Positions 20,187 through 28,098 of a stretch of DNA of 64,000 nt are shown here, piece by piece. The notes beneath the pieces were generated by a model. It made no database searches. It worked only from the letters and a program-made list of their open reading frames with translations, and was not told where the DNA came from. This DNA is from Myxococcales bacterium. Lineage in GTDB: Bacteria > Myxococcota_A > Polyangia > Palsa-1104. Within the stretch, counting starts at the first letter, position 1; every line of letters begins with the position of its first letter. The stretch is from the NCBI GenBank assembly GCA_003170275.1, contig PNAM01000049.1, positions 1 to 64,000 on the forward strand, in the 5' to 3' direction. Position numbers and translations under genes: made by a program.

Positions 20187-20711
20187 ATGGAGCGCGGGTC
20201 GGAGCGTTCGCTGGTCGAGTTGGCGCTGGCGCCGTTGCGCGGCCGCGACGACATCACCGCGCTGGTGGTTGGCGTGTCGCCTGGGCTGTTGGTCGGTGCG
20301 GATGGGGTGCGTCGCGTCGATGTGGTGGGCGAGGGCGAAGTCGCCGGCGCCGGCGACGATCCGATGCTCCACCGCCACGCTGGCGAGCTGGGGATGTTCT
20401 TGAAGCGCGTGCGGCTCGGCGCCGAAGGAGGCGTCGAGGGCGGCTGGCTGGCGGTGATCGTGGCCGATGCTGCGTTCGGCAACGATGCCGGGCTCGAGAA
20501 GCTCGAGGCTGCGCTGCGGCCGGGCGGCGTGGTGGCGCTGCGCTCGACCGTGCGGGATACCGAGCTGATCGTGCGTATGAGCGCGCGCTTCACGAACGTG
20601 GCCGAGGTGGCGGTGCCGGTCGAGGTGGAGGGCGCCGCGTCGCTGGATTATGTCTATCGCGGGCGCCGCCATGCGCGCGAGGCGGCTGGTGGGGCTAGCA
20701 CGGTCAACTAG
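20187..20711 (+). CDS. Spermidine-synthase-like Rossmann protein
   Basis: A 174-residue protein with the strand order of a spermidine synthase/methyltransferase fold: DDITALVVGVSPGLL (nucleotide loop), RRVDVVGEGE (acidic end of strand two), WLAVIVADAAFGND (strand four), and LEAALRPGGVVALRST (strand five). It is shorter than a full SpeE (about 280 residues) and lacks the N-terminal beta domain, so it may bind a cofactor without being a polyamine synthase. The stop shares CTAG with the convergent GGDEF gene. Confidence 0.65.
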   Translation: MERGSERSLVELALAPLRGRDDITALVVGVSPGLLVGADGVRRVDVVGEGEVAGAGDDPMLHRHAGELGMFLKRVRLGAEGGVEGGWLAVIVADAAFGNDAGLEKLEAALRPGGVVALRSTVRDTELIVRMSARFTNVAEVAVPVEVEGAASLDYVYRGRRHAREAAGGASTVN

Positions 20712-21766
20712 TCCTCGGCCGGCGTCACGGCCACGCAATTCTTTCCGCTCGCCTTCGCCGCGTACATGGCGGTATCCGCCAGGCGCAAGAGCGCATTCTG
20801 CCGTCGCTCGAGCGATCCGAACGGGCCGACGTGCTCGTGGTAGTTGGCGACGCCGAACGACGCCGTCACGCGCAACCCGGCCACTCCGATCCCCAGCTCC
20901 TCGGCGCCCTGCATGAGCGCGGTCTGCTCGATCGACAGGCGCAGGGACTCGGCCACCGCGAGCGCGGCGTCCGAGTCGGCGCCGGGCAGGATCACGCAGA
21001 ACTCGTCGCCGCCGTAGCGCGCAGCGACCGCGCCGGGCGGCAAGGTCGCTTGCAGGAGCTGGCCGATCTCGCGCAGCGTGCGGCTGCCGGCGAGGTGGCC
21101 GTACGAATCGTTGACCACCTTGAAGTTGTCGAGATCGAGGAAGATCATCGCGATCGCGGTGCCGTCGCGCTCGGCGCGCGTGATCTCTTCGTTGAGGCGG
21201 CGGTGCAGGAAGCGATCGTTGTACAGGCCGGTGAGATCGTCGCGCCGCGCCAGCTCGCGGGCGCGGATGGCGTCGAGCGCGTTCTGGATCGAAGACGAAA
21301 TGTACGCGGCGAAGATTCGCAGGAGCTCGAGATCCTGCGCCGAGTAGGCGTTGCCACAGCGACGGCCGCGCAGCTCCAGCACGCCGCAGATCGACTCGCC
21401 GAGCACGACCGGCACGCCGACCACGCCGTCGGCGACCAGCGGCTCGCCCTTCGAGTAGATGGTCCCGATCACGCCCTGGTCGGCCGGCACGCGGGCGCCG
21501 AGCGTGTGCGGCCTGGACTCGCCGAAGCAGGCGATCACCGTCAGCCGGCCGGCTTGCTGCCCGGCCAGCTTGGCGCGCGGATCGTCGAGCAGGATGGCGC
21601 CGCCGTCGGAGGGCACGAAGTCGTCGGCGCGCTGGAGCACCTCGCGCAGGTGCTCGTCGAGCCGGATCTCGAAGCGCTCGAGATCGCGATCGCGACGGGT
21701 CCGCATGAGGAAGCGGGAGATCTCCTCGGGCGCCAGCGTGAGAATTTGCGGCGCGGCGTCGGCCAA
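20708..21766 (-). CDS. GAF-GGDEF diguanylate cyclase
   Basis: A 352-residue soluble protein: an N-terminal GAF-like sensor (about 30-180; VIACFGESRPHTLG, VVGVPVVLGESICGVLEL) and a GGDEF domain (190-350) with DLTGLYNDRFL, FLDLDNFKVVNDSYGH and an intact active site RYGGDEF. It should make cyclic di-GMP. The RxxD inhibitory site normally five residues before GGDEF is absent (LPPGAVAARYGGDEF). TTG 21766 is supported by GGAGG nine bases upstream. It lies 5 bases after the DUF1232 gene. Confidence 0.88.
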   Translation of the reverse strand: MADAAPQILTLAPEEISRFLMRTRRDRDLERFEIRLDEHLREVLQRADDFVPSDGGAILLDDPRAKLAGQQAGRLTVIACFGESRPHTLGARVPADQGVIGTIYSKGEPLVADGVVGVPVVLGESICGVLELRGRRCGNAYSAQDLELLRIFAAYISSSIQNALDAIRARELARRDDLTGLYNDRFLHRRLNEEITRAERDGTAIAMIFLDLDNFKVVNDSYGHLAGSRTLREIGQLLQATLPPGAVAARYGGDEFCVILPGADSDAALAVAESLRLSIEQTALMQGAEELGIGVAGLRVTASFGVANYHEHVGPFGSLERRQNALLRLADTAMYAAKASGKNCVAVTPAED

Positions 21767-21771
21767 GCCGT

Positions 21772-22326
21772 TCAGCCTCCGAGCTTCATCTTCAGATAGC
21801 TCTTCACCGCCACCTCGATCTGCTCCGCTTCCTCGTCGCTGGTGGCGATCGGCGGGCGCACCTTCTTCATCGACTGTTCGAGCTCGCGCTTGAGATCGGC
21901 GCGCGCCTTGGCGTCGCTGAGGATGTGATCGGTGGTGCGGCCGCGCACCTCCTTGTCGGCCAGCTCCACCACGTAGCGGCGCAGCTTGGCGAACAGCGCG
22001 TCGCCGATGAACTGGCGGATCTCGTCCTCTTCGTTGGTCATGCGCGCGATCAGCGACGACTCGCGCGTGCCGGCCTTGGCGGCGTGCTCGGCGGCCAGCC
22101 CGTAGGCCACCCGCAGCACGAACGCATCGTCGACCGCGCCGGCCTTCTCGTGGTCGGGGATGAGGTCGAGCTGGGTGAGGCAATACGAGAGCCCGGCTGC
22201 CAAGAAGCGCCGGCCGGTAGAGGCGACCGCCTCGTTGGTCATGAGGTCGAAGGTCGCTTGAACATCGTTGGGCAGCTCGGAGGTCCACTCCTGAAAGCGC
22301 CGGGCGTGCCGTCCTGCCTTGTCCAT
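21772..22326 (-). CDS. DUF1232 (YkvA-type) domain protein
   Basis: A 184-residue protein whose first half carries the DUF1232 signature, SYCLTQLDLIPDHEKAGAVDD, seen in small envelope-associated proteins of unknown activity. The second half is charged and helical (KARADLKRELEQSMKKVRPP). GAGGAGGAG lies just before the ATG. It sits between a sensor kinase and a diguanylate cyclase on one strand, which suggests a part in signalling. Confidence 0.75.
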   Translation of the reverse strand: MDKAGRHARRFQEWTSELPNDVQATFDLMTNEAVASTGRRFLAAGLSYCLTQLDLIPDHEKAGAVDDAFVLRVAYGLAAEHAAKAGTRESSLIARMTNEEDEIRQFIGDALFAKLRRYVVELADKEVRGRTTDHILSDAKARADLKRELEQSMKKVRPPIATSDEEAEQIEVAVKSYLKMKLGG

Positions 22327-22366
22327 GCCCTCCTCCTCTCGAGATCGGGGAACCGCCAGAATATCA

Positions 22367-24970
22367 CTAAAGAACGCGGGTGGGGCGGGCGCGCGGCAGC
22401 TCGACGGTAAAGGTCGATCCGTGCCCGAGCTGCGAGGCCACGCGGATGCGCCCGTCGTGGCGGCGCACGATCTCGGCGGTGATGTGCAGGCCGAGGCCCA
22501 GGCCGCCGCGGTGCAAGGAGACGGCGTTGGCGGCGCGGAAGAACGGCGAGAACACCTGCTTGAGCTGCTCCTCGGGGATGCCGATGCCGAGATCGGTGAT
22601 CTCGAGGGTCGCGGTGGCGCTGTCGCCGCGCAGGTTCACGCGCACCACCGCCGACGCGGCGCTGTAGCGGAGCGCGTTGCCGATCAGGTTGGTGAGCACC
22701 TGCTCGATGCGCACCGGGTCCCACACGCCGCGCACCGACGCGTCGCCCTCCAGCCGCACTCGCAGCTTGTCGCTCGGCTCGGTCGAGGTGGCCAGCTCCA
22801 CCGCGTCGTTCGCCAGCACGACCAGATCGCACTCGGTGGGTTGGATCGGCACCTCGGCGCTGTTCAGGCGCGTCGAGTCGAGCAGCTGCTCGACCAGCTT
22901 GATCAGCCGATCGACCTGCCGCTTGATCCGCTGCAGCATGGTCGCGCGCCGCGCCTCGTCGGTGATGGCGGTCGGATCGAGCTCGAGCAGCGAGGTGGTC
23001 GCGCGCAGGCTGGTGATCGGCGAGCGCAGCTCGTGCGAGGCCACCCGCAGAAAGCGGTCCTTGGCGTCGGCGAGAGCGCGCAGCGGCGAAACGTCCTGGA
23101 AGCCGGTCACCACCGCCTCGACCTCGCCGCCTTCGTTCGCATACAGCGGCGCGGCGACCGCCAGCACGGTCATGCGGCGCTTGTCGTCGGGGCTCACCAG
23201 CAAGAGTTCGCGCGGCGGCGGATGCTCGCCGCGGAAGGCGCGCATCACCAGCAGCTCCTCGGGTGGGATCGGCTTGCCGTCGATGGCGAAGCTGCGTACT
23301 CGCTGGATCGACTGCCGCCAGCCACCGTCGGTGCTCTGCGAGAAGGCTTGCGAGAACGCGCGCCCGGCGGCGTTCAGGTGCAGGGTCTCGCCCTTGCGAT
23401 TGAGCACCGCGACCACGATCGGCAGGTGCTCGATGGTCGCGTCGAGGCGCCGGCGCTCGGCGTCCGAGGCCGCCTGCACGCGCGCGCGCTCGAGCACCTC
23501 GGCGGCCATGGTGGCCAGGATCTGCATCGCCTCGATCTCTTCGGCCTCGTAGCGGCGCGGCTCGCCCGAGGCGGCGAACAGCTGCCCGATGGCCTGGCCG
23601 CGGTAGCGCAGCGGGAGCAGCACGAAGGAGGCGGTGCCCTTCTCGCGCACCACCTGGCCGATGGCGGTGTCCGCTCGGAGCACCGCGGTGTCCTCGACGA
23701 CATACGGGTGGGGAGCGGCGAGCGACTCGGCCAGATACGGCTCGTCCAGGGACAGCTTGGTGCCGACCAGCGACTCGTCCTTGCCGATCCCCACCATGAC
23801 CTTCGCGGCGTTTTCCTCGACGAGGATCTGCGAGATCAGCCCGCGGTCGGAGCGGGTCAGCTTGAGCGCGGTGCCGAGGATCAGCGCATGGATCTCCGCC
23901 TCGGCGCCGGCGGTGATGGCGCGCTCGCCGAACTCGCGCAACAGCAGCGCCAGGCGGGCGCGCAGCTCGACCAGCCGGTGCACGCGCGCGTTCTCGATGG
24001 CCATCGCTTCCTGGCCGGCGATCGCCTCGAGCGTCAGCAGCGTCGACGGCAGGAACGTGATCGGCTCGCGGAAGTCGAGCCCCAACAGGCCGACCAGGCG
24101 GCCCTCGACGCGCAGTGGCAGCACGATGATGCGCTGAAAGCCGTGGCGTCGAGCGGCTTCGATGGTGCCGTGCGTCTCGGAGCGATCGCCGACGTCGATG
24201 ATCTGCGCGGGCCCGGTGGCGAAGCGCTCGTCGATGCCGTGCGCGGAGATCTCGGCGGGCGAGAGGTCGTCGGGCACGTTGCGCATCACCACGCGCTTGT
24301 AGATGCCGCGGCGCGCGTCGCGCAAGTAGATGGCGCCGGCCGGCGCGTGCGCCACCTGCAGCGCCACCTCGAGACAGCGGCCCAGCACCTCGTCCAGATC
24401 GAGCGAGCGCGCCACCGCCTCCGACACGCGCTGCAGCGCCTGCAGCTCGAGCACGTTCTGCGCCAGCTCGCTGGCCGCCTTGCTGGTGACCTGCAGCGCC
24501 TGATCGAGGATCGGGCCGAGCATGGCGCCGACGGTGGTGAGCCGCTCCAGGGTGGCGGCGTCGAACGCGTTCGGCCGGCGCGCGGCGCAGTCGAGCACGC
24601 CCACCGGCCGGCCCGCGGAGAGGATCGGCGCCGACGCGCAGCTCGCGTACTTCAGCTGCGCTGCCCGCGCTCGCAACGCCTGGGGCGCGTCGCGCGAGCA
24701 GTCGATCGCGACGGCCGCCGAGAACAGGGTCTCGAGCGTAGGATCGGGTCCGGCTGGCTCGCGTGCGGCGTCGCGCGGCAGCTCGGGCCACCAGCTGTGC
24801 AGCGGGTGGCGCTCGGAGCCCGCGACCACGCACAGCTCGCCGCCGTCCGCCCCGACCGCGCTCAGCGCCAGCTCGAGCGCGCGCTCAGCGAGCTGCGCCG
24901 GGGGCAGCACCGCCGCGCCGAGCCGCGCCAGCTCGGCTACAATGCGATAGATCTTGCCCCCGTCGTCCAT
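22367..24970 (-). CDS. Multi-GAF sensor histidine kinase
   Basis: An 867-residue soluble kinase. Three GAF-type sensor domains (roughly 20-165, 185-340 and 355-510) precede a PAS-like domain (525-635), a HisKA domain with phospho-acceptor His646 in FLRVASHELRSPITS, and a HATPase domain with NLIGNALRYS (N box), DLGIGIPEE (G1) and GGLGLGL (G2). There are no membrane helices, so it senses a cytoplasmic signal. No response regulator is adjacent. ATG 24970 lies 8 bases after the lipoprotein stop; the DUF1232 and GGDEF genes follow. Confidence 0.93.
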   Translation of the reverse strand: MDDGGKIYRIVAELARLGAAVLPPAQLAERALELALSAVGADGGELCVVAGSERHPLHSWWPELPRDAAREPAGPDPTLETLFSAAVAIDCSRDAPQALRARAAQLKYASCASAPILSAGRPVGVLDCAARRPNAFDAATLERLTTVGAMLGPILDQALQVTSKAASELAQNVLELQALQRVSEAVARSLDLDEVLGRCLEVALQVAHAPAGAIYLRDARRGIYKRVVMRNVPDDLSPAEISAHGIDERFATGPAQIIDVGDRSETHGTIEAARRHGFQRIIVLPLRVEGRLVGLLGLDFREPITFLPSTLLTLEAIAGQEAMAIENARVHRLVELRARLALLLREFGERAITAGAEAEIHALILGTALKLTRSDRGLISQILVEENAAKVMVGIGKDESLVGTKLSLDEPYLAESLAAPHPYVVEDTAVLRADTAIGQVVREKGTASFVLLPLRYRGQAIGQLFAASGEPRRYEAEEIEAMQILATMAAEVLERARVQAASDAERRRLDATIEHLPIVVAVLNRKGETLHLNAAGRAFSQAFSQSTDGGWRQSIQRVRSFAIDGKPIPPEELLVMRAFRGEHPPPRELLLVSPDDKRRMTVLAVAAPLYANEGGEVEAVVTGFQDVSPLRALADAKDRFLRVASHELRSPITSLRATTSLLELDPTAITDEARRATMLQRIKRQVDRLIKLVEQLLDSTRLNSAEVPIQPTECDLVVLANDAVELATSTEPSDKLRVRLEGDASVRGVWDPVRIEQVLTNLIGNALRYSAASAVVRVNLRGDSATATLEITDLGIGIPEEQLKQVFSPFFRAANAVSLHRGGLGLGLHITAEIVRRHDGRIRVASQLGHGSTFTVELPRARPTRVL

Positions 24971-24978
24971 CACTCGGC

Positions 24979-25434
24979 TCAGGGGCAGCGTTCGAAGGGG
25001 ACGTGGCGCGCGGGCAGGTTGCGCGGCCCCATCCGCACCCACTCGGGCCGCACGTGCCCGTCGATCATCAGCTCGAAGCGCGCGCAGCCGCCGACGATGT
25101 GCGCGTCGAAGCCGTCGGGCACCTCGCCCGCGACGCTGCTCTCCACGTCGAACTGCACCGCGTCGCCCACCAGCGCGATGCTGCTCTTGAGCTCGGGGCG
25201 CGTGGTCTGCAGATCGGCGACGCTGCCGCGCACGCCGGCCATCGAGCCCTGAAAGCGGTGGCTGTGCCCGCCGGCGGTCATGCGTACGTGCCAGTTGCCG
25301 TCCGCGACCCAGATCCAATAGCCCGGCTGACCGCTGTCGACGGTCGTCTTACCGAGCAGCGGATGCTTGGGATCGAACGTGGTGCACGCGGCGAGCAGCG
25401 GAACGCCGAGGCACAGAATCAGTAGGCGCAGCAC
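24979..25434 (-). CDS. Lipoprotein, unknown
   Basis: A 151-residue predicted lipoprotein with signal LRLLILCLGVPLLAAC and Cys17 as the lipidated residue. The mature part looks beta-rich (GYWIWVADGNWHVRMTAGG, SSIALVGDAVQFDVES) and ends with two cysteines (GGCARFEL, FERCP) that may form a disulfide. No family recognised. A TAGTCT box is six bases before the GTG. It precedes the sensor kinase by 8 bases and might feed it an envelope signal. Confidence 0.75.
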   Translation of the reverse strand: MLRLLILCLGVPLLAACTTFDPKHPLLGKTTVDSGQPGYWIWVADGNWHVRMTAGGHSHRFQGSMAGVRGSVADLQTTRPELKSSIALVGDAVQFDVESSVAGEVPDGFDAHIVGGCARFELMIDGHVRPEWVRMGPRNLPARHVPFERCP

Positions 25435-25440
25435 CGGGCG

Positions 25441-25446
25441 AGACTA
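25441..25446 (-). promoter_or_regulatory. -10 box before the lipoprotein/kinase operon
   Basis: TAGTCT on the minus strand, six bases before GTG 25434. It lies in the 18-base gap after anmK, so the signalling genes can be read apart from anmK. Confidence 0.4.
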
Positions 25447-25452
25447 TCACGA

Positions 25453-26631
25453 TCACGGGAGGCAAATCTTGCCCAGCACCGCCGGTCGCGCAGCGCCGGT
25501 GACCTGCACCACGTTGGCCGGCTCGGCGTGGATCGCCTGCACCGCGAGCACCGCGAAGGCGACCGCTTCCTTGGCGTCCGCGGACACGCCTTCGTCGAAC
25601 GCGCGCACGGAGAGCGGCGCGAGGCGGCGCCCGAGCTCGGCCATGAGCGTGCGGTTGTGCGCGCCGCCGCCGGCGATCAGCACCTCGTCGATCGCGCCGC
25701 GCGGCAGGAGAAAGTCGCGGTAGCTGCGCGCGATCGCCTCGGCGGTGTACGCGACCAGCGTGGCGAGCAGATCGACCGCCGCGCGCTCGCGGTGCGCGCT
25801 CGCCCACGCGGAGACCACGGCGGCGCCGTAGCGCTCGCGGCCGGTCGACTTGGGCGGCGGGCGCGGAAGGAAGTCGTCCTCCATTAATAGGCGCGCCAGC
25901 AGATCGTCTTGCACGCGGCCGCGCGCCGACCACGCGCCGTCGCGATCGATGCTGTCCGCGCCGCCCGACGCCGCCGGCGCCAGCGCGTCGATCATCATGT
26001 TGCCGGGTCCGTTGTCGAACGCGAGCAGCTGATCGAGGCGATCGGTGACCAGCGCGACGTTGGCGATCCCGCCGATGTTCTGCAGCGCGCGCGTGCGGCC
26101 CGGCTTCCGGTACAGCGCCCAGTCGCACCACGGCACCAGCGGCGCGCCTTCGCCGCCCACCGCCACGTCGGCGACGCGAAAGTCGGCCACCGTCACCACG
26201 CCGGTGCGCGCGGCGATCACCGCCGGCTCGCCGATCTGCAAGGTCGACGGCACGCCGCCCGACGCGCACGCTGACGGCGGCTGGTGCCAGATGGTCTGGC
26301 CGTGCGAGCCGATCAGGTCGACGTCGCGCGGGCGCAGCCCGGCCTGCGCGATCACGTCGAGCGCGGCAGTGGCGAAGCGCTCGCCGAGGCGGAACGAGCC
26401 CTCGCACACGGCGCGCGCGTCGCCGGTGAACAAGCGATGGATCGCGCTGCGCTCGTCGGTGGAGTAGGCGGTGGTTTGAAACGCGAGCAGGCGCGCGCGC
26501 GTCTCGGCGCCCCAGCCGTCGATCTCGACCAGCGCCGCGTCCACGCCGTCGAGCGAGGTGCCCGACATGAGCCCGACCACGCGCTTGCTGCGCGCGGCGA
26601 GCAGGCGCACCAGCGGATGCTGCTGGTTCAT
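25453..26631 (-). CDS. anmK: Anhydro-N-acetylmuramic acid kinase
   Basis: A 392-residue sugar kinase that opens and phosphorylates 1,6-anhydro-MurNAc to MurNAc-6-P in cell-wall recycling. It shows GLMSGTSLDGVD, LIGSHGQTIWH, GEPAVIA, ALQNIGGIANV, FDNGPGNMMID and the C-terminal IAGGGAHNRTLM. ATG 26631 overlaps the kdsC stop (ATGA). A longer in-frame start lies inside kdsC. A CTA-TTA codon pair near 25884 is unusual for this genome. Confidence 0.95.
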   Translation of the reverse strand: MNQQHPLVRLLAARSKRVVGLMSGTSLDGVDAALVEIDGWGAETRARLLAFQTTAYSTDERSAIHRLFTGDARAVCEGSFRLGERFATAALDVIAQAGLRPRDVDLIGSHGQTIWHQPPSACASGGVPSTLQIGEPAVIAARTGVVTVADFRVADVAVGGEGAPLVPWCDWALYRKPGRTRALQNIGGIANVALVTDRLDQLLAFDNGPGNMMIDALAPAASGGADSIDRDGAWSARGRVQDDLLARLLMEDDFLPRPPPKSTGRERYGAAVVSAWASAHRERAAVDLLATLVAYTAEAIARSYRDFLLPRGAIDEVLIAGGGAHNRTLMAELGRRLAPLSVRAFDEGVSADAKEAVAFAVLAVQAIHAEPANVVQVTGAARPAVLGKICLP

Positions 26632-27128
26632 GTGCGGTGCGCGCGGATCAGATCGCACAGCTCGCGCACCGCGCCGTTGCCGCCCGGACGCGTGGTCACG
26701 TAGTGGACCGCGGCGCGCACTTCGTCGACCGCGTCCGGCACGGTGGCGGCGAAGCCCACCTGGCGCAGCAGCGGCACGTCGACCAGCTCGTCGCCGCAGA
26801 ACGCCGCCTGGGCCGCGCTGAGGCCGAGCGCGCCCGCCACGTCGCGAAACACCGCCGGCTTGTCGGCGATGCCGAAGTGGGCGCGCGTGATCCCGAGTGA
26901 CTGGGCGCGATCACGGCCCGACTGCACGTCGCCGCCCGACAGGATCGCCACTTCGACGCCGGCGTCCTGCAGCAGCTTGATGCCGTAGCCGTCGCGCACG
27001 CTGAAGCGCTGCGACCAGATCCCGCCCGGCGACCAATACAGGTTGCCGTCGGTCAGCACGCCGTCGACGTCGAGGCAGAGCAGTCGGATGCCCTGCAAGC
27101 GAGCGCGCTGCTCTGCGCTGAGCGACAT
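26628..27128 (-). CDS. kdsC: KdsC-like HAD phosphatase
   Basis: A 166-residue HAD phosphatase without a cap domain, as in 3-deoxy-D-manno-octulosonate 8-phosphate phosphatase, which supplies Kdo for LPS. It has motif I DVDGVLTDG (nucleophile and acid Asp), motif II SGG, a Lys in GIADKPAVF and motif IV CGDELVDVPLL. The family also includes other sugar-acid phosphatases; no kdsA, kdsB or kdsD is next to it. It is coupled to anmK by a 4-base overlap. Confidence 0.85.
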   Translation of the reverse strand: MSLSAEQRARLQGIRLLCLDVDGVLTDGNLYWSPGGIWSQRFSVRDGYGIKLLQDAGVEVAILSGGDVQSGRDRAQSLGITRAHFGIADKPAVFRDVAGALGLSAAQAAFCGDELVDVPLLRQVGFAATVPDAVDEVRAAVHYVTTRPGGNGAVRELCDLIRAHRT

Positions 27129-27201
27129 GGGTCCACATTGTCACGCTGGAACGGCCGCTGCAAGGAAGTGACTGCGAACCCATTTGCCCATGGAGGTGAG
27201 A

Positions 27202-27537
27202 ATGAACCGCCGCATTGGAAATCTGCTCCGGATCGGGTTGCTCGCCGCGCTGCCGATCGCCTGGTCGGGGATCGCCCTCGCGCAGACGATCGTCACCGAC
27301 CCTCCGCCGTCGATCGCGAATGATCAGCGGGCGACCGATCGGCTCGACGACCAGACGCCGGCGCCGGTGGGCACCTCCGGCTCGAGCGGCGTGTCGAGCG
27401 GCGCGGCCGGCGTGGGCTCGGAGTTCAACGGCTCGGCCGGCGCGGTCGATCGTGACTTCGACAACACCGTCGGCAGCCACAAGGAGCTGGGCACGCCCGA
27501 CAAGGATCTGACCTTGCCCGACACCGGCCTCAAGTAG
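27202..27537 (+). CDS. Small secreted Ser/Gly-rich protein
   Basis: A 111-residue exported protein: signal peptide (RIGNLLRIGLLAALPIAWSGIALA, cleavage before QTIVTD), then an acidic, Gly/Ser-rich low-complexity mature part. No family recognised. ATG 27202 is set by GGAGGTGAG directly upstream; an earlier in-frame ATG would swallow that site. A terminator-like hairpin follows at 27559. Confidence 0.65.
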   Translation: MNRRIGNLLRIGLLAALPIAWSGIALAQTIVTDPPPSIANDQRATDRLDDQTPAPVGTSGSSGVSSGAAGVGSEFNGSAGAVDRDFDNTVGSHKELGTPDKDLTLPDTGLK

Positions 27538-27558
27538 CCGGCAGGCGGTTGGCTGCGC

Positions 27559-27594
27559 GGCGGGTGCCCGGTTGTCCGGCGCCCGCCGTTTGTC
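27559..27594 (+). terminator. Rho-independent-type terminator
   Basis: A 10-bp stem with one G-T wobble (GGCGGGTGCC with GGCGCCCGCC), a 9-base loop, then GTTTGTC. It separates the small secreted protein from the cytochrome cluster, whose -10 box begins one base later. Confidence 0.5.
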
Positions 27595-27600
27595 TATCCT
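27595..27600 (+). promoter_or_regulatory. -10 box of the cytochrome/lipoprotein cluster
   Basis: TATCCT, six bases before GTG 27607. It fits a leaderless start for the four-gene cluster. Confidence 0.45.
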
Positions 27601-27606
27601 CGCCGG

Positions 27607-28098
27607 GTGTTGCGTTCCGTCCTCGGCTTGATCGCGCTGTTTTCGTTGGGCGCGTGTGGCGACGCGCCGTTCGATCTCGATGCGGGCGCCTCGCCGGCGC
27701 TGGGCGCTGCGTACGTGCGGCAGCGCGGCTGCGCGGCGTGCCACCAGTCGGGCGACACGTCGTTCGGCGAGCTCTCGGGCCAGGAGGTGCCGTTTGCAGG
27801 CACGCTGGTCTACGGCAGCAACCTCACGCCCGATGTGCTGACCGGGCTCGGCAACTGGTCCGATGTCCAGATCATCCGCGCGATGATCGCCGGCGTGGAC
27901 GACCAGCTCGCGCAGCTGTGCCCGCCGTCGCCGCACCTCGGCGATCTGAGCGAGCTGGAGGCGCGCTCGATCGTCGACTACCTGCGCACGCTGCCGCCGG
28001 TCTATCGCGCCGACGTCCCCGCGAGCCTGTGCCCGCCGCTCAAGCCGTTCCTTCCCGACCTGAGCGTGGCCGGCAGCGACGATGGAGGGACGCCGTGA
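27607..28098 (+). CDS. Monohaem cytochrome c lipoprotein
   Basis: A 163-residue predicted lipoprotein (LRSVLGLIALFSLGAC, lipobox Cys17) with one c-type haem site C42-A-A-C-H46 and a class I cytochrome layout ending in the usual helix (SELEARSIVDYLRTLPPVY). It should carry electrons at the envelope. It is the first gene of a cluster of four coupled genes ending in a di-haem peroxidase-like protein, which makes the two likely redox partners. Confidence 0.85.
   Translation: MLRSVLGLIALFSLGACGDAPFDLDAGASPALGAAYVRQRGCAACHQSGDTSFGELSGQEVPFAGTLVYGSNLTPDVLTGLGNWSDVQIIRAMIAGVDDQLAQLCPPSPHLGDLSELEARSIVDYLRTLPPVYRADVPASLCPPLKPFLPDLSVAGSDDGGTP

Noticed and set aside
20160-20738. Minus-strand frame opposite the SpeE-like gene
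   Set aside because: Its product is His/Arg/Ala-rich without motifs; the plus-strand frame has a coherent Rossmann pattern and a plausible start.
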